The notes: generated by a model not told the origin, from the sequence alone. DNA of 64,000 bases from CBEUVQ01 sp965546615 (GCA_965546615.1 CBEUVQ010000001.1:1-64000), one strand, 5' to 3'; shown: positions 26,478-36,081, numbered from the stretch's first letter. Numbers and translations are program-made.

Positions 26478-26903
26478 TTATGAAAAATACCGATCCAGCA
26501 GCCCCTTTAATCCCCGGGCATGTCTGGCCTCGTCTTTGGCTGCTTCGTCAAACACATCGTGCGCCTCATCAATATTTTCCTGTTTGGCATTTACTGCCGC
26601 TTCACGTTTCATTTGGTTGGATTTTTGCTCTCCGCGAATTGCTTTTTCCAGGTTTTCTTTGGTGCTGGCGGATATTTCTCCGTTTAACTCAGCAAAGCGG
26701 GCGGCGTGCACTGCCTCTTCCCAAGCAATGCGAATTAACACTTCGCTGATTTCGGGATAGCCTTCTCTTTGCGCCTGGCGGGCAGCAGCTAAGTACCAGC
26801 CCACCTCCCAATTTTCTCCGCCAAAGTTATCTTTCACTGCTTGTTCCAGCTCTGTACCTTTGGTTACTCCCAGTTTAATTTCCGTGGCAAAATTCAGTTC
26901 CAT
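26478..26903 (-). CDS. Rubrerythrin-like ferritin-fold protein
   Basis: 141-residue four-helix protein of the ferritin-like/rubrerythrin group without a rubredoxin domain. Diiron ligand candidates lie in IAWEEAVHAARFAEL (about residue 62) and DEAAKDEARHARG (about 118), giving two E-x-x-H pairs. Likely peroxide scavenging or iron handling under anaerobic conditions, by family. ATG 26903 is preferred to the adjacent TTG at 26906; GGGAGGG lies upstream. Monocistronic with a strong terminator. Confidence 0.82.
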   Translation of the reverse strand: MELNFATEIKLGVTKGTELEQAVKDNFGGENWEVGWYLAAARQAQREGYPEISEVLIRIAWEEAVHAARFAELNGEISASTKENLEKAIRGEQKSNQMKREAAVNAKQENIDEAHDVFDEAAKDEARHARGLKGLLDRYFS

Positions 26904-27032
26904 CAATAATTACCCTCCCGATTTTGTTTAAGGGTATTTTTCCCAACAACAGAGAAATTATAATTTGCAGGGATAAAAAAGGCGTTGTGGAATAACTGTT
27001 ATCAGATTATTATTGTTTATTGAGGTGGAGCA

Positions 27033-27809
27033 TTGAAATTATACAAAGTGGAAGCAATTGTTTTGCGCTCAAGAATAATGCGTGAAGCCGATAAAATCAT
27101 CACTGTCTTTTCCCGCGAACGCGGAAAACAGCAGCTGGCGGCCCACGGTGCAGCCAAAGCAAAAAGCCGCAAACGCGGGGCGGTACAGCCGCTGTGTCAT
27201 TCACAGCTGTTGGTACATCAAGGTAAAGATTTAGATACTGTCAGCCAGGCAGAAAGCATTACCTACTTTGAAAATTTGCGCACAGATTTAGAAAAGCTCA
27301 CGCTGGCCGGTTATTTGTGCGAGCTGGTGGATGGCTTAAATGAAGATGAACAGCCGAACGAACCGCTTTTTATCCTGCTGCTGACAACGTTAAAATGGCT
27401 TAACCAACCGAAGATAAATTTTGCCGCGGCTGAAAAGTTAATCAGCGGGTTTGAAATTAAGCTGTTGGGACTGCTGGGTTATCTGCCGCAGTTAAACTGC
27501 TGTGCCAACTGCGGATCAGAAATCAGCGGCAGAATAAACTTCAGTATTGAGCAGGGTGGACTGCTCTGCAGGCAGTGCGCTGCCGACGAAAGAAGGCTTT
27601 TTTCTTTAACGCCCCTAAGTTTAGCATTTTTAAAGCAGCTGATCGTTACCAAACCGGGAGAGTTGGCTCAGCTCAATCCCTCCGCAGCGTCAGCCAATGA
27701 GGTAAAGCGGCTGCTGCACAGACTGGTAAGGCACTACTTGGAAAGACGGGCCAAAACGCTGGATTTCTTGGAAACACTGCATAAAAATATCCGTTTCGGG
27801 AGTAACTAA
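27033..27809 (+). CDS. recO: DNA repair protein RecO
   Basis: Recombination mediator that helps load RecA on SSB-coated single strands. 258 residues: an N-terminal OB-fold (MKLYKVEAIVLRSRIMREADKI) and a helical domain with a four-cysteine zinc motif (CCANCGSEI about residue 151, LLCRQCAAD about 177). TTG 27033 follows GAGGTGG. In many Firmicutes recO directly precedes glyQ-glyS; here those genes are about 19 kb away on the other strand. Confidence 0.95.
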   Translation: MKLYKVEAIVLRSRIMREADKIITVFSRERGKQQLAAHGAAKAKSRKRGAVQPLCHSQLLVHQGKDLDTVSQAESITYFENLRTDLEKLTLAGYLCELVDGLNEDEQPNEPLFILLLTTLKWLNQPKINFAAAEKLISGFEIKLLGLLGYLPQLNCCANCGSEISGRINFSIEQGGLLCRQCAADERRLFSLTPLSLAFLKQLIVTKPGELAQLNPSAASANEVKRLLHRLVRHYLERRAKTLDFLETLHKNIRFGSN

Positions 27810-27835
27810 TAGTAGGTTAGCAGGAGGTGTTTTTA

Positions 27836-28264
27836 GTGACCAGCGAGTTGGAAAAAATCGATATTATTCGGGCCCGACTTGGTGTCAGTTATAAAGAGGC
27901 ACGCAGCGCATTGGAAGAAGCAGACGGCGATGTTGTCCAGGCTTTGGTGCATTTGGAAGAGCACGGCCTGCAGCTGCGGGAAAAAATTCATGACCGCAGC
28001 AGAGAAATGGCCGGTCAGGTGCGCCACTTGTTTGACAGAGGACAGAGTACCCGCATTAAGGTGAAAAAAGACGGCCGTACCGTCTGCGAATTTCCCGCTG
28101 CCGTTGGCGTAATCGGGCTGTTGGGTGCTTTGTACAGTACCGAACTGGCGGTACTGGGAGCGGTAGGCACTGTAGCTGCAATGGCAAATAACTACACTTT
28201 GGAAGTTGAACATCCCAAAGATCGGCAGGATATTCGCACAAATATCTGCCGACCCAATATTTAA
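27836..28264 (+). CDS. DUF4342 protein with UBA-like domain
   Basis: 142-residue protein. N-terminal UBA/TS-N-like three-helix segment (LEKIDIIRARLGVSYKEARS followed by ALEEADGDVVQAL), then the DUF4342 region (RIKVKKDGRTVCEFPAAVGV) and hydrophobic stretches (LLGALYSTELAVLGAVGTVAA). Function unknown; it could associate with membrane. GTG 27836 is the likely start, 8 bases after AGGAGG; the GTG at 27827 overlaps that site. It follows recO by 26 bases, so probably co-transcribed. Confidence 0.8.
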   Translation: MTSELEKIDIIRARLGVSYKEARSALEEADGDVVQALVHLEEHGLQLREKIHDRSREMAGQVRHLFDRGQSTRIKVKKDGRTVCEFPAAVGVIGLLGALYSTELAVLGAVGTVAAMANNYTLEVEHPKDRQDIRTNICRPNI

Positions 28265-28283
28265 CAAAAAACCGAAACTAAAG

Positions 28284-28336
28284 AAAAAAGGCGTACCACC
28301 AGCTGCTTAAAAGCAGCTTTGCGGTACGCCTTTTTT
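28284..28336. terminator. Bidirectional terminator between DUF4342 gene and tRNA cluster
   Basis: Long hairpin with AAAAGGCGTACC/GGTACGCCTTTT outer stem and AGCTGCTT/AAGCAGCT inner stem, with T runs on both strands. The plus-strand T run abuts the CCA end of tRNA-Val. Confidence 0.9.
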
Positions 28337-28411
28337 GGTGGGCGATGACAGGATCGAACTGCCGACCCCCTGCTTGTAAGGCAGGTGCTCTCCCAGCTGA
28401 GCTAATCGCCC
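28336..28411 (-). tRNA. tRNA-Val (anticodon TAC)
   Basis: Full cloverleaf on the minus strand: acceptor GGGCGAT/ATCGCCC, anticodon arm CCTGC-CTTACAA-GCAGG, T-loop TTCGATC, encoded CCA. Last gene of the four-tRNA cluster. Confidence 0.97.
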
Positions 28412-28417
28412 GTATAA

Positions 28418-28493
28418 TGGTGACCCCTACGGGATTCGAACCCGTGTTACCGCCGTGAAAGGGCGGTGTCTTAGACCACTTGACCAAGGGGCC
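28418..28493 (-). tRNA. tRNA-Glu (anticodon TTC)
   Basis: Acceptor GGCCCCT/AGGGGTC with a G-U pair, anticodon arm CCGCC-CTTTCAC-GGCGG, T-loop TTCGAAT, encoded CCA. Confidence 0.97.
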
Positions 28494-28508
28494 GTAATTT
28501 AATTTTAT

Positions 28509-28583
28509 TGGTGGGCCCACTAGGATTCGAACCTAGAACCAGCCGGTTATGAGCCGGATGCTCTGCCATTGAGCTATGGGCCC
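28509..28583 (-). tRNA. tRNA with CAT anticodon (Met or lysidine Ile2)
   Basis: Acceptor GGGCCCA/TGGGCCC, anticodon loop CTCATAA, encoded CCA. An initiator is unlikely (normal first pair, no GGG/CCC anticodon stem). Elongator Met and Ile(CAU) cannot be told apart here by eye. Confidence 0.93.
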
Positions 28584-28596
28584 ATAGGCACAATAC

Positions 28597-28671
28597 TGGC
28601 TCCTCGAGTAGGATTCGAACCTACAACCTACCGGTTAACAGCCGGTTGCTCTACCGTTGAGCTATCGAGGA
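28597..28671 (-). tRNA. tRNA-Asn (anticodon GTT)
   Basis: Acceptor TCCTCGA/TCGAGGA with discriminator G, anticodon arm ACCGG-CTGTTAA-CCGGT, T-loop TTCGAAT, encoded CCA. First gene of the cluster. Confidence 0.97.
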
Positions 28672-28689
28672 GCACCATCGACAAATAAC

Positions 28690-28718
28690 ATTATACTCAA
28701 TTAGCATGACAGAGTCAA
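28690..28718 (-). promoter_or_regulatory. Promoter of the tRNA cluster
   Basis: TTGACT (28713-28718) and TATAAT (28690-28695) on the minus strand, 17-base spacer, a few bases upstream of tRNA-Asn. It makes the tRNAs independent of rpoD read-through. Confidence 0.88.
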
Positions 28719-28752
28719 TACTTTTTTTAAGGTAATTTTTAACTTTTTAATA

Positions 28753-29853
28753 TTAATCAAGATAATCTTTTAGTTTTTTACTTCTGCTGGGATGGCGCAG
28801 CTTGCGCAGTGTCTTTGCTTCAATTTGGCGAATGCGCTCACGGGTCACTCCGAATTGCTGTCCCACTTCCTCCAAAGTACGGGCGCGACCGTCATCCAGT
28901 CCGAAGCGCAGGCGTAAAACCTTTTGCTCTCTGTCTGTCAGCGTATGCAGTACATCATCCAGCTGCTCGCGCAGCAGAGTATAAGACGCTTCTTCTGCCG
29001 GTGCCTTGGCATCCTGATCTTCGATAAAATCACCTAAGTGGGAATCTTCTTCTTCACCAATCGGTGTTTCCAGCGATACCGGTTCTTGGGCAATTTTCAT
29101 AATTTCCCGCACTTTTTCTTCCGGAATATCCATCTCTTTAGCAATTTCTTCCGGATTTGGTTCGCGGCCCAGTTCTTGCAGCAGTTGGCGCGAAACACGA
29201 ATTAGCTTATTAATTGTTTCCACCATGTGTACCGGAATACGAATGGTTCTGGCCTGGTCAGCGATTGCCCGGGTAATGGCCTGGCGAATCCACCAGGTAG
29301 CATAAGTGCTGAATTTGTAGCCTTTGGTATAGTCAAACTTCTCTACCGCTTTAATTAAGCCCAAATTTCCCTCTTGGATTAAATCCAAAAACAGCATCCC
29401 CCGGCCGACATAACGCTTGGCAATGCTCACCACTAAGCGAAGATTTGCTTCCGCCAATCTCCTTTTGGCTTCTTCATCACCCTGCTCCATTCTTTTAGCT
29501 AATTCAACTTCTTCTTCCGGAGACAGCAGCGGAATTCGCCCGATTTCTTTAAGGTACATGCGCACAGGATCATCTATGCCTACACCTTCAGGAATGCTTA
29601 AATCCACATCTACATCCACTTCTTCGCCGGCGTCACTGGCGTGGTCATCATGATTCAGCGTTTCAATATCACTGACATCCGGCACCACTTCAACTCCGCT
29701 GCCGGCAAGCTTTTCATAGATGTCATCTATTTGTTCCGGCGTTAAATCTATTCCCTGTAAGGTGTCCATTACTTCCTTGTAGGTAAGGGCTCCTCGCTTT
29801 TTACCCTTGGCCAATAATTCCTTGAAGTAATCTTGATTTTGTTCTTCCTTCAT
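28753..29853 (-). CDS. rpoD: Primary RNA polymerase sigma factor (sigma-A/RpoD)
   Basis: Housekeeping sigma factor, 366 residues. It has a short acidic region 1.1 and region 1.2 from [17 protein letters not shown] (about residue 95). Regions 2.1-2.4 show [20 protein letters not shown] and the promoter-melting/-10 helix [19 protein letters not shown]. Region 4.2 shows [20 protein letters not shown] with the -35 reading helix. The consensus -10/-35 promoters in this window fit it. It follows dnaG by 14 bases, the classical dnaG-rpoD arrangement. Confidence 0.98.
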   Translation of the reverse strand: MKEEQNQDYFKELLAKGKKRGALTYKEVMDTLQGIDLTPEQIDDIYEKLAGSGVEVVPDVSDIETLNHDDHASDAGEEVDVDVDLSIPEGVGIDDPVRMYLKEIGRIPLLSPEEEVELAKRMEQGDEEAKRRLAEANLRLVVSIAKRYVGRGMLFLDLIQEGNLGLIKAVEKFDYTKGYKFSTYATWWIRQAITRAIADQARTIRIPVHMVETINKLIRVSRQLLQELGREPNPEEIAKEMDIPEEKVREIMKIAQEPVSLETPIGEEEDSHLGDFIEDQDAKAPAEEASYTLLREQLDDVLHTLTDREQKVLRLRFGLDDGRARTLEEVGQQFGVTRERIRQIEAKTLRKLRHPSRSKKLKDYLD

Positions 29854-29867
29854 GCCTCTTCCCCCCT

Positions 29868-31646
29868 TTAGGGCAAATCTGAATTGATATTATGATAAAG
29901 TTGCTGCAATTCTTTTAACAACCGGGTAACGAGTTGTTGATCGCCTTTGCTTTCAGCCTCTTTAAGCCGGTATAATATTTGTTCTTCCTGCTTTTTTCGC
30001 GCCACAGATTTAATCGTTTTTATGCAATCGCAGAGTATATCAACCGGACTATGCCCGGGTATTTCCTCACTCAGCAGCCTGCTCAACATCAGCTGCGCGC
30101 CGTCATCCAGCTTCGGCATCAGCCGCACAGGATTACTGATGTCGGCGCCGTCACTTTGTATCAATAAACCGAAAATACTCTTCAAATGATTATTTTGAAA
30201 GTATTCCGGGGTAATTTCTTTTTTTGCTATTGAAAAAAGATTATAATCTGTTAATATTAAGCCAAGAAGCAAATATTCCGCCTGGTGGGCAGCATCTATC
30301 GGCTTTATATTATCTTTACTTTTTACATATTTATCCGTTTTTAGTCGATTTTCTCCATGTTTTGCGTTAAAAGTTTTTAATTCGCTTAAAACTACTTCCC
30401 AGCTTAAATTTAAAGCAGAAGCTACTTTTTTAATGCTTTCTTCACGTTCTATCGGATTTTTAATGTTTTGCAAATTCGGAAGCACTTGTTTAAGCACTGC
30501 TGTTTTTTCGACAGCAGAAGCAGGAAATCCTTTTTTAAAAGCAGCCTGCAATTTATAGTCAATTAGATTGTACGCATTTTTAACCAAATTGCTCCATTTT
30601 TCTGCACCGTTAGCTCTAATGTATTCATCAGGGTCTTTACCTTGAGGTATCTGTAAAATTTTAACTCTGCAGCCCAACTGCTGAACCAAATCCAAACCGC
30701 GGACAGCAGCATTTATTCCTGCTGCATCGGCATCATAAGCAATAACTATTTCTTCTGTATAGCGCATTAACAGTTTGACTTGTTCGCGGGTTAATGCCGT
30801 TCCCAAAGAGGCAACTACATTTTTCACACCGTATTGGTGGGCAGCAATGACATCCATATAACCCTCTACCACCACCGCAAAGCCCTTCTCGCGGATTGCT
30901 TCTTTAGCCAAGTGCAGCCCGTAAAGCAGATGCCGCTTATTAAAAAAAGGTGTTTCCGGTGTGTTTAAGTATTTTGGTTTGCTGTCATCCAATGCCCTGC
31001 TGCCAAAACCTACCATTCTTCCGGCAGCATCATAAATAGGAAGGGTTATTCGATTGCGAAAGCGGTCATAATACGCTGTACCTCGGCGGTTTTTAACGGC
31101 CAACCCCAATAATTCCAATTCACTTGCTTTGATACCCTTAGATACCATGTGTTTAATTAGGTTATCCCAACCGGCCGGTGCGTAACCGATTTGAAAAGCT
31201 CGAACCATCTCGTCAGAAATACCGCGCTCTTTTAGGTATCTTCTGGCTGTTTCGCCTCGGGGAGTGAAAAGAACTTTGTGATATACATTACCTGCTGCAG
31301 CAATTATTTTGTATTCGCTGCGGTGGTTTTTTTGCTCAAAACCGCGATTATCCTCGGGTATTGATACGCCAACTTTTTGAGCAGCCCGTCTGATTGCTTC
31401 CGGGTAACTTAACCCTTCTTTCAGCATCAAAAACTTTAATACATTGCCTCCGGTATTACAGCCAAAGCAGTAAAATATTTGTTTGTCCGGTGTTACCGAG
31501 AAGGAAGGCGTGTCTTCCTGATGAAACGGGCAAAGACCAAAATAATTTTTGCCCTGTTTTTTCAGCAAGACATATTCAGAAACAAACTGCACAATATCGG
31601 CTTTTTGTAAAACCTCTTCCACCACTTCTTCAGGAATATAACCCAT
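29868..31646 (-). CDS. dnaG: DNA primase
   Basis: Makes RNA primers for replication. 592 residues: N-terminal CHC2 zinc ribbon ([11 protein letters not shown] about residue 40, then FYCFGC), central TOPRIM domain with the metal motif [14 protein letters not shown] (about 258) and acidic IAYDADAAG (about 304), and a C-terminal helicase-binding domain. AAGGGG lies upstream of ATG 31646. Transcribed together with rpoD. The preceding 200-base gap to dgt holds no gene. Confidence 0.98.
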   Translation of the reverse strand: MGYIPEEVVEEVLQKADIVQFVSEYVLLKKQGKNYFGLCPFHQEDTPSFSVTPDKQIFYCFGCNTGGNVLKFLMLKEGLSYPEAIRRAAQKVGVSIPEDNRGFEQKNHRSEYKIIAAAGNVYHKVLFTPRGETARRYLKERGISDEMVRAFQIGYAPAGWDNLIKHMVSKGIKASELELLGLAVKNRRGTAYYDRFRNRITLPIYDAAGRMVGFGSRALDDSKPKYLNTPETPFFNKRHLLYGLHLAKEAIREKGFAVVVEGYMDVIAAHQYGVKNVVASLGTALTREQVKLLMRYTEEIVIAYDADAAGINAAVRGLDLVQQLGCRVKILQIPQGKDPDEYIRANGAEKWSNLVKNAYNLIDYKLQAAFKKGFPASAVEKTAVLKQVLPNLQNIKNPIEREESIKKVASALNLSWEVVLSELKTFNAKHGENRLKTDKYVKSKDNIKPIDAAHQAEYLLLGLILTDYNLFSIAKKEITPEYFQNNHLKSIFGLLIQSDGADISNPVRLMPKLDDGAQLMLSRLLSEEIPGHSPVDILCDCIKTIKSVARKKQEEQILYRLKEAESKGDQQLVTRLLKELQQLYHNINSDLP

Positions 31647-31848
31647 TTATAAGTCCCCTTACTAACTAAACCTCACCAACAAATTCGATAAAACAGATTA
31701 TATTTCCTTCTTCAAGTGTGTCCCTACAAAAATTATCTTTTTATACAGCTGCAGTTTAGTTAGAATTCGCTATTACTTTCCGTTTTCCTGCCCCCTGTTC
31801 GACAAATTTTATTTTCAGTTTACCCATGTTTAATATTATTACCATATA

Positions 31849-32880
31849 TTAGAACATATAAAACGTTTCATCTCTGTCAACCCACGGGCTGGGCAGGAAG
31901 AATTTTTGGTAAGTTCTAATGGCATAGCGATCAGTCATGCCGGCAATATAATCCACAACAACTCGGCTTAACGGCTCGGTTTCCTCAGCCTGCCGAAACT
32001 CTGCCGGCAGAGCCTGCCGATGTTCCATGAAGTATTGAAACAACTGCTTTACCACTTGGCGGGCCTTGGCTTCTTCTCTTTTAGCTTCTGAACCGATATA
32101 AACATGCTGAAACATAAAGGTGCGCAGATCATCCATTGCCTTTTTTACTTTACTGCTCATGATAATTTTATCTTTACCAGTGCTGTTTTTAATTAAGTCC
32201 ATCACCATGGTGTCAATTCTCTCACTATGTTTGTCGCCAAGCACTTCACGGCAGTGCTTAGGCAGCGACTCTATTTTTAACAGCCTGCCCCGAACAGCAT
32301 CATCGATATCATGATTAATGTAGGCAATGCGGTCGGCATATCTAACCACTTGTCCTTCCAGTGTCGCCGGCTCTTTTGAGCCGGTATGGTGTAAAATGCC
32401 GTCGCGAACCTCCCAGGTGAGGTTTAAACCCTTATCTCCTTCCAAAACATCAACCACTCTTAAACTCTGCTCATTATGTTTGAAACCGCATTGATAAATT
32501 TCTGCCAATGCCGCTTCACCGGCGTGACCAAACGGCGTATGTCCAAGGTCATGCCCTAACGCAATTGCTTCTGTTAAATCTTCATTTAAGCGCAGTGCCC
32601 GCGAAATAGTGCGGGCAATTTGCGCAACCTCTAAAGTATGGGTTAATCTGGTGCGGTAATGATCACCTTCCGGAATGATAAACACCTGGGTTTTATGTTT
32701 TAAGCGGCGAAAACTTTTCGAATGAATAATGCGGTCACGGTCGCGTTGAAAAGCGGTGCGCACAGCGCACTCTTTTTCCGGCCTTAAGCGGCCGCGGCTC
32801 GCCGAACTGACAGCGGCAAACGGTGACAGCGTGGATTCTTCCAGTTCTTCAATATACCGTCGAATTTCCAAGAAACCCAC
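31849..32880 (-). CDS. dgt: Deoxyguanosinetriphosphate triphosphohydrolase-like protein
   Basis: HD-domain dNTP triphosphohydrolase (dNTP to deoxynucleoside and triphosphate), 343 residues. Motifs: RRLKHKTQVFI with THTLEVAQIAR (first His), HDLGHTPFGHAGE (HD pair, about residue 109) and KHNEQSLRVVD. Family members lower dNTP pools. In many Clostridia it precedes dnaG-rpoD, as here. The start is uncertain: GTG 32880 has a poorly spaced GGGAAG, and TTG 32871 would be better spaced. It lies 15 bases after a flavodoxin-family gene. Confidence 0.93.
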   Translation of the reverse strand: MGFLEIRRYIEELEESTLSPFAAVSSASRGRLRPEKECAVRTAFQRDRDRIIHSKSFRRLKHKTQVFIIPEGDHYRTRLTHTLEVAQIARTISRALRLNEDLTEAIALGHDLGHTPFGHAGEAALAEIYQCGFKHNEQSLRVVDVLEGDKGLNLTWEVRDGILHHTGSKEPATLEGQVVRYADRIAYINHDIDDAVRGRLLKIESLPKHCREVLGDKHSERIDTMVMDLIKNSTGKDKIIMSSKVKKAMDDLRTFMFQHVYIGSEAKREEAKARQVVKQLFQYFMEHRQALPAEFRQAEETEPLSRVVVDYIAGMTDRYAIRTYQKFFLPSPWVDRDETFYMF

Positions 32881-32895
32881 TTCCCATCCGTCTTA

Positions 32896-33504
32896 TTACC
32901 CACGATGGTGTTTTCTCAACTCAGCAGTGGCTTGAGCCACCTGCAGGACACGCCTTGCTAAAATGCGGGTGCGTTTAATACCCTCCTGATCCTCTGAAGC
33001 AGGTTTTTGCGCACAGGCTGCATGATGCCCGGCATCATTTTCGTAACAACCGTCGCCAACCACTGTCATGCCGTGGGTAAGCATAATTTCATGCAGCGCC
33101 CGGGCGGTATTTTCTTGACCGCCAAAGCGCGAAGAACCGCTGGTAACAGCAGCACCAACCACATCAATTAAAGCTTTATCCTTTCTTAAAGCTCTGGTTT
33201 TATCCCAAAAGGCTTTAATCTGTGCTGACAGCGTGCCAAAATAAACCGGGCTGCCAAAAATAACTCCGTCGGCACAGCGCAGATCGCTGTAGATTTGATC
33301 CAATAAAGTTCCGCGATAGCACACCCCGCTGCACGGTGTAGAGCAGCAGGTACAGAACGGGTGTTTCGCTTGAGCAATTGCTTCAGATATTTGGTAAAAC
33401 TTTGTTTCCACTTCGTCGGATTGAATGGTATTTAAGGCTTCCCGAAGTAAAAACGCAGTGTTTCCATCGACGTTAGGGCTGCCGTTAAGAGCAATGATAA
33501 GCAT
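32896..33504 (-). CDS. Flavodoxin-family NAD(P)H/FMN protein with cysteine cluster
   Basis: 202-residue flavodoxin-fold protein. The FMN-phosphate loop is LNGSPNVDGNTAFLL (residue 6). FGSPVYFGTLSAQIKAFWDKT (about 86) is the conserved flavin-binding segment of NADPH-dependent FMN reductases and iron-sulfur flavoproteins. A cysteine cluster FCTCCSTPCSGVC (about residue 50-62) replaces the usual CxxCxxC of Isf proteins and might hold a cluster. AAGGAGAGG precedes ATG 33504. It lies upstream of and close to dgt, likely sharing its transcript. Redox partner unknown. Confidence 0.82.
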   Translation of the reverse strand: MLIIALNGSPNVDGNTAFLLREALNTIQSDEVETKFYQISEAIAQAKHPFCTCCSTPCSGVCYRGTLLDQIYSDLRCADGVIFGSPVYFGTLSAQIKAFWDKTRALRKDKALIDVVGAAVTSGSSRFGGQENTARALHEIMLTHGMTVVGDGCYENDAGHHAACAQKPASEDQEGIKRTRILARRVLQVAQATAELRKHHRG

Positions 33505-33806
33505 TTCCTACCCTCTCCTTTACTTTTCCCTGGCAACGCAAATTTTGTTAAAATTCGCAGTTGATTCAATTTATGCCTCAGAAAGCAGGATTATACCATG
33601 TGCAGGAACGACGCACGCTAAAGATTGCAGTTAAAAATTACGACTGCTAATTCTTCGACAAAAGATATAATTTTCCTTCAAAACACTCTTTACGCAGCAC
33701 AAAAAAATTGCACTTTTTTCTGTAAGTGTAAAGATTTGGTTTTATACTGCCAAATGCCGCCGTTTCAGGCGGAAATATATCTCTGTACATAACTGCTGAG
33801 TTTGCT
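33505..33806. other. 302-base intergenic region without recognised gene
   Basis: AT-rich. It holds a small hairpin CCGCC/GGCGG near 33760-33775 and a weak CACTT/AAGTG hairpin with a minus-strand T run near 33710-33735 that could end the iron-sulfur flavoprotein gene. Nothing else was identified. Confidence 0.4.
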
Positions 33807-34442
33807 TTATCGTTTGTTTTTCGTCAAAATTGAAGCTAATAATTTTCCCGCTCTGTAGGCCTGCTGTTTGGCGTCATGCTGCTTTTCAAAACAGGGGGGC
33901 AGATGCTTGTCTTCAATTTCCTTAATAAATCCATGATCCTTTACAACATTTCCTACTATACAGTCGGTACCTATTCCGCAGGTGTAGCATTGGGAATAAC
34001 CGCGTGCTGTTACTGAATCAACTACCGTCATTTTGTTATCAATCATCATTTTCTCTATATAAGACTGAACGGCATTATCTCCCTTATATGATGTTGTAAC
34101 TATTACGCCAAGCTTGCCTGCAAGATCAAATCTTCCGCGGTGTCTGAAACAAAATGTTCTTTCCAGACAGGCATGTCCAAGAGCATTTATCATTCCATAA
34201 TAATTAGGGGCACCAAACACAATGGCGTCTGCTTTAAGCATTTTATCTCCTATTGCCGGCCAATCATCCCTTACTTTGCACACATTATCTGACGCGCACT
34301 GTATGCACCCAATACAGCCGCCTATTTTTTTCCCCGCAAGCGAAATAAACTCATATTCCAACCCAGAGGCCTCTAACACGTACTTAACCGCGTCACTTGT
34401 CACACGGTTTTTTCTACCGCTGGCACTTATACCAAGTATCAT
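33807..34442 (-). CDS. Iron-sulfur flavoprotein-like (Isf) protein
   Basis: 211-residue flavodoxin-fold protein. FMN loop ISASGRKNRVTSD (residue 4), compact cysteine motif GCIGCIQCASDNVC (about 42-55, the C-x2-C-x2-C-x4-6-C ligand pattern of Isf), and FGAPNYYGMINALGHACLERT flavin segment. Additional cysteines follow (QCYTCGIGTDC). Isf proteins reduce oxygen or peroxide using ferredoxin in anaerobes; exact role here is inference. ATG 34442 follows AGGGTGA. Divergent from the DUF11 gene. Confidence 0.83.
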   Translation of the reverse strand: MILGISASGRKNRVTSDAVKYVLEASGLEYEFISLAGKKIGGCIGCIQCASDNVCKVRDDWPAIGDKMLKADAIVFGAPNYYGMINALGHACLERTFCFRHRGRFDLAGKLGVIVTTSYKGDNAVQSYIEKMMIDNKMTVVDSVTARGYSQCYTCGIGTDCIVGNVVKDHGFIKEIEDKHLPPCFEKQHDAKQQAYRAGKLLASILTKNKR

Positions 34443-34536
34443 AAAATCACCCTTTCTTACCAATTATATAATTTTATGTAACTTTTTACAGCTTTATGAC
34501 ATAGGATATTGTAAATTTTTTTGGAGGTGCATATTT

Positions 34537-35937
34537 ATGGCAGATCCTGCTCAAACATGTGAATGCGTCCCATATGAAGTTTTACGGTGCTGTGGTTCTA
34601 TCAACGGCATTTCGGTAGCACAGCCGCACTGTCAAAACCTGCCGGACGGCAGAGTGGTAAACAACCCTGCATACGACAATGTCACCGGAAAATCCTATTG
34701 GAGTTATAAGTTTTTGACAGACTGCGACTCTGACACACGGGGTATCAGCAATATTTTGATTCCCATTTGCTCAGCAATATCAGCTGAAAACATTATTGTA
34801 AATGAAAAAATAGACGGCTGCGACGATTTTTCACCGGTAGACTTTGAATTGATTACAGACGATCCCAATTTCGGCGTGGCGCCGGAGGGATTCCAATGGT
34901 TAAAAATAGAAACAGATGATCGTTTTGATAAAGGTGTTTGTGTAGAATATCGTCTCGACATAGTGGGTGATTTTCCGGTTGCGGTAGAATCAATTTACGT
35001 AAAAGCAGCTACAACTCTTTTGACATTTGATTGCGACGACGGATTTTTCGTGCCGGAATGCAATCCCCAGGGCACTCTTACCATTACTAAAGATTGCGGC
35101 TACATTATTGATAATAATATAACTACTTTAAAATACACTCTGAAAGTAAGTAATACCGGTAATGCAACACTGCAGAATGTTCAGTTCAGAGATGTTCTCA
35201 TTGTTCCCACACAATTGTCATTTGGTAATATCCAAATTCAGCCTTCTACACTAAGCGCCAGCAGCGTCTTACCAGGAGAAATTATCATCAGCGGTAATTT
35301 AGGTGTCCTTAATCCAAGCGAAGTTAAAAATATCACCTACGACATACCTATTACCTCTGTTGCCAGTGCAGGAATATATACTATTAATAATACCGCAAGA
35401 GTTTCGGCAAGCGGTACCGAAGCTACTGCAACGTGTCCGTTAACACTGAATGTATCACAACTCCTTACAACAACCTGCTGCAGATTAACAGCTGCCAATA
35501 CAGGAGAATTTCAACTTGGACTGTCTACTGTCGGTCAATCTCCGGCTACCACTGTTGATGTAGTTGACAATATTTTCATTCCCGGAGGCGTTACACTTCA
35601 GTTCCACAGCTTTGACGGCTGCGTCGCAACGTTTGCCAATACCAGTGAGCAAGTTCCTGTAAACACCGATATTGTCGGCCCGTTAAGAATTCGCATTGCG
35701 TGTGATAATATTACCGTCCCTGCCGGAGGAATCATTCAGAAGAAAATTAATTTCTCTGTAGTATCCAGTTCATCATTTGGTACAGCTCCTATTCAAAACA
35801 CCGTAGAATCAGTAACTCCTACACTCCCTGATCAGCAGGTATTTCTTGGTGCAGGAATTTTACCGGTGGAAGCAGACGTTGCAGTGGAATTAGCTTTAAA
35901 CTGCACAACACCATGTGCGGTTGAATTCGATTTATAA
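34537..35937 (+). CDS. Cysteine-rich DUF11-domain protein without signal peptide
   Basis: 466-residue beta-rich protein. The N-terminal 170 residues are cysteine-dense (TCECVPYEVLRCCG at the start; 19 cysteines overall). A DUF11/CARDB-like repeat follows (about 180-310; TLTITKDCGYII, TLKYTLKVSNTGNATLQNVQ), then a related C-terminal repeat (about 315-466). There is no signal peptide, membrane helix or sortase motif, which is odd for a DUF11 protein. In a spore former, a spore-coat or exosporium role would fit, but this is inference. ATG 34537 follows GGAGGTG; the open frame back to 34222 is antisense to the flavoprotein gene. It ends at a strong terminator. Confidence 0.75.
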   Translation: MADPAQTCECVPYEVLRCCGSINGISVAQPHCQNLPDGRVVNNPAYDNVTGKSYWSYKFLTDCDSDTRGISNILIPICSAISAENIIVNEKIDGCDDFSPVDFELITDDPNFGVAPEGFQWLKIETDDRFDKGVCVEYRLDIVGDFPVAVESIYVKAATTLLTFDCDDGFFVPECNPQGTLTITKDCGYIIDNNITTLKYTLKVSNTGNATLQNVQFRDVLIVPTQLSFGNIQIQPSTLSASSVLPGEIIISGNLGVLNPSEVKNITYDIPITSVASAGIYTINNTARVSASGTEATATCPLTLNVSQLLTTTCCRLTAANTGEFQLGLSTVGQSPATTVDVVDNIFIPGGVTLQFHSFDGCVATFANTSEQVPVNTDIVGPLRIRIACDNITVPAGGIIQKKINFSVVSSSSFGTAPIQNTVESVTPTLPDQQVFLGAGILPVEADVAVELALNCTTPCAVEFDL

Positions 35938-35989
35938 TTGCTGCAGCAAACAAAAAGTTTCTAAAACAGCACCAAAAAACAGCCTAGTG

Positions 35990-36041
35990 CAAAGGGCGTG
36001 CCGCCAAACTGCTTTTTATAAGCCGGCGGCACGCCCTTTTA
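35990..36041. terminator. Strong terminator after the DUF11 gene
   Basis: 15-bp perfect stem (35991-36005 with 36025-36039) followed by T on the plus strand and flanked by TTTGCAC on the minus strand. It lies between convergent genes. Confidence 0.8.
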
Positions 36042-36081
36042 CATCTTTACCGATACCATTTATTGTTTGAGCATTGTTCTG

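Noticed and set aside
26405..26760. Plus-strand frames opposite the ferritin-like gene
   Set aside because: They include the terminator hairpin and antisense codons; no family resemblance.
28278..28520. 80-residue minus-strand frame
   Set aside because: It lies over two tRNA genes and a terminator; the sequence is typical tRNA-derived translation.
33505..33806. Possible riboswitch upstream of the flavodoxin-family gene
   Set aside because: Only small isolated hairpins; no conserved core of any class I know. The region lies downstream of the Isf gene on the same strand.
34222..34536. N-terminal extension of the DUF11 protein
   Set aside because: It is antisense to the iron-sulfur flavoprotein gene; GGAGGTG marks ATG 34537.
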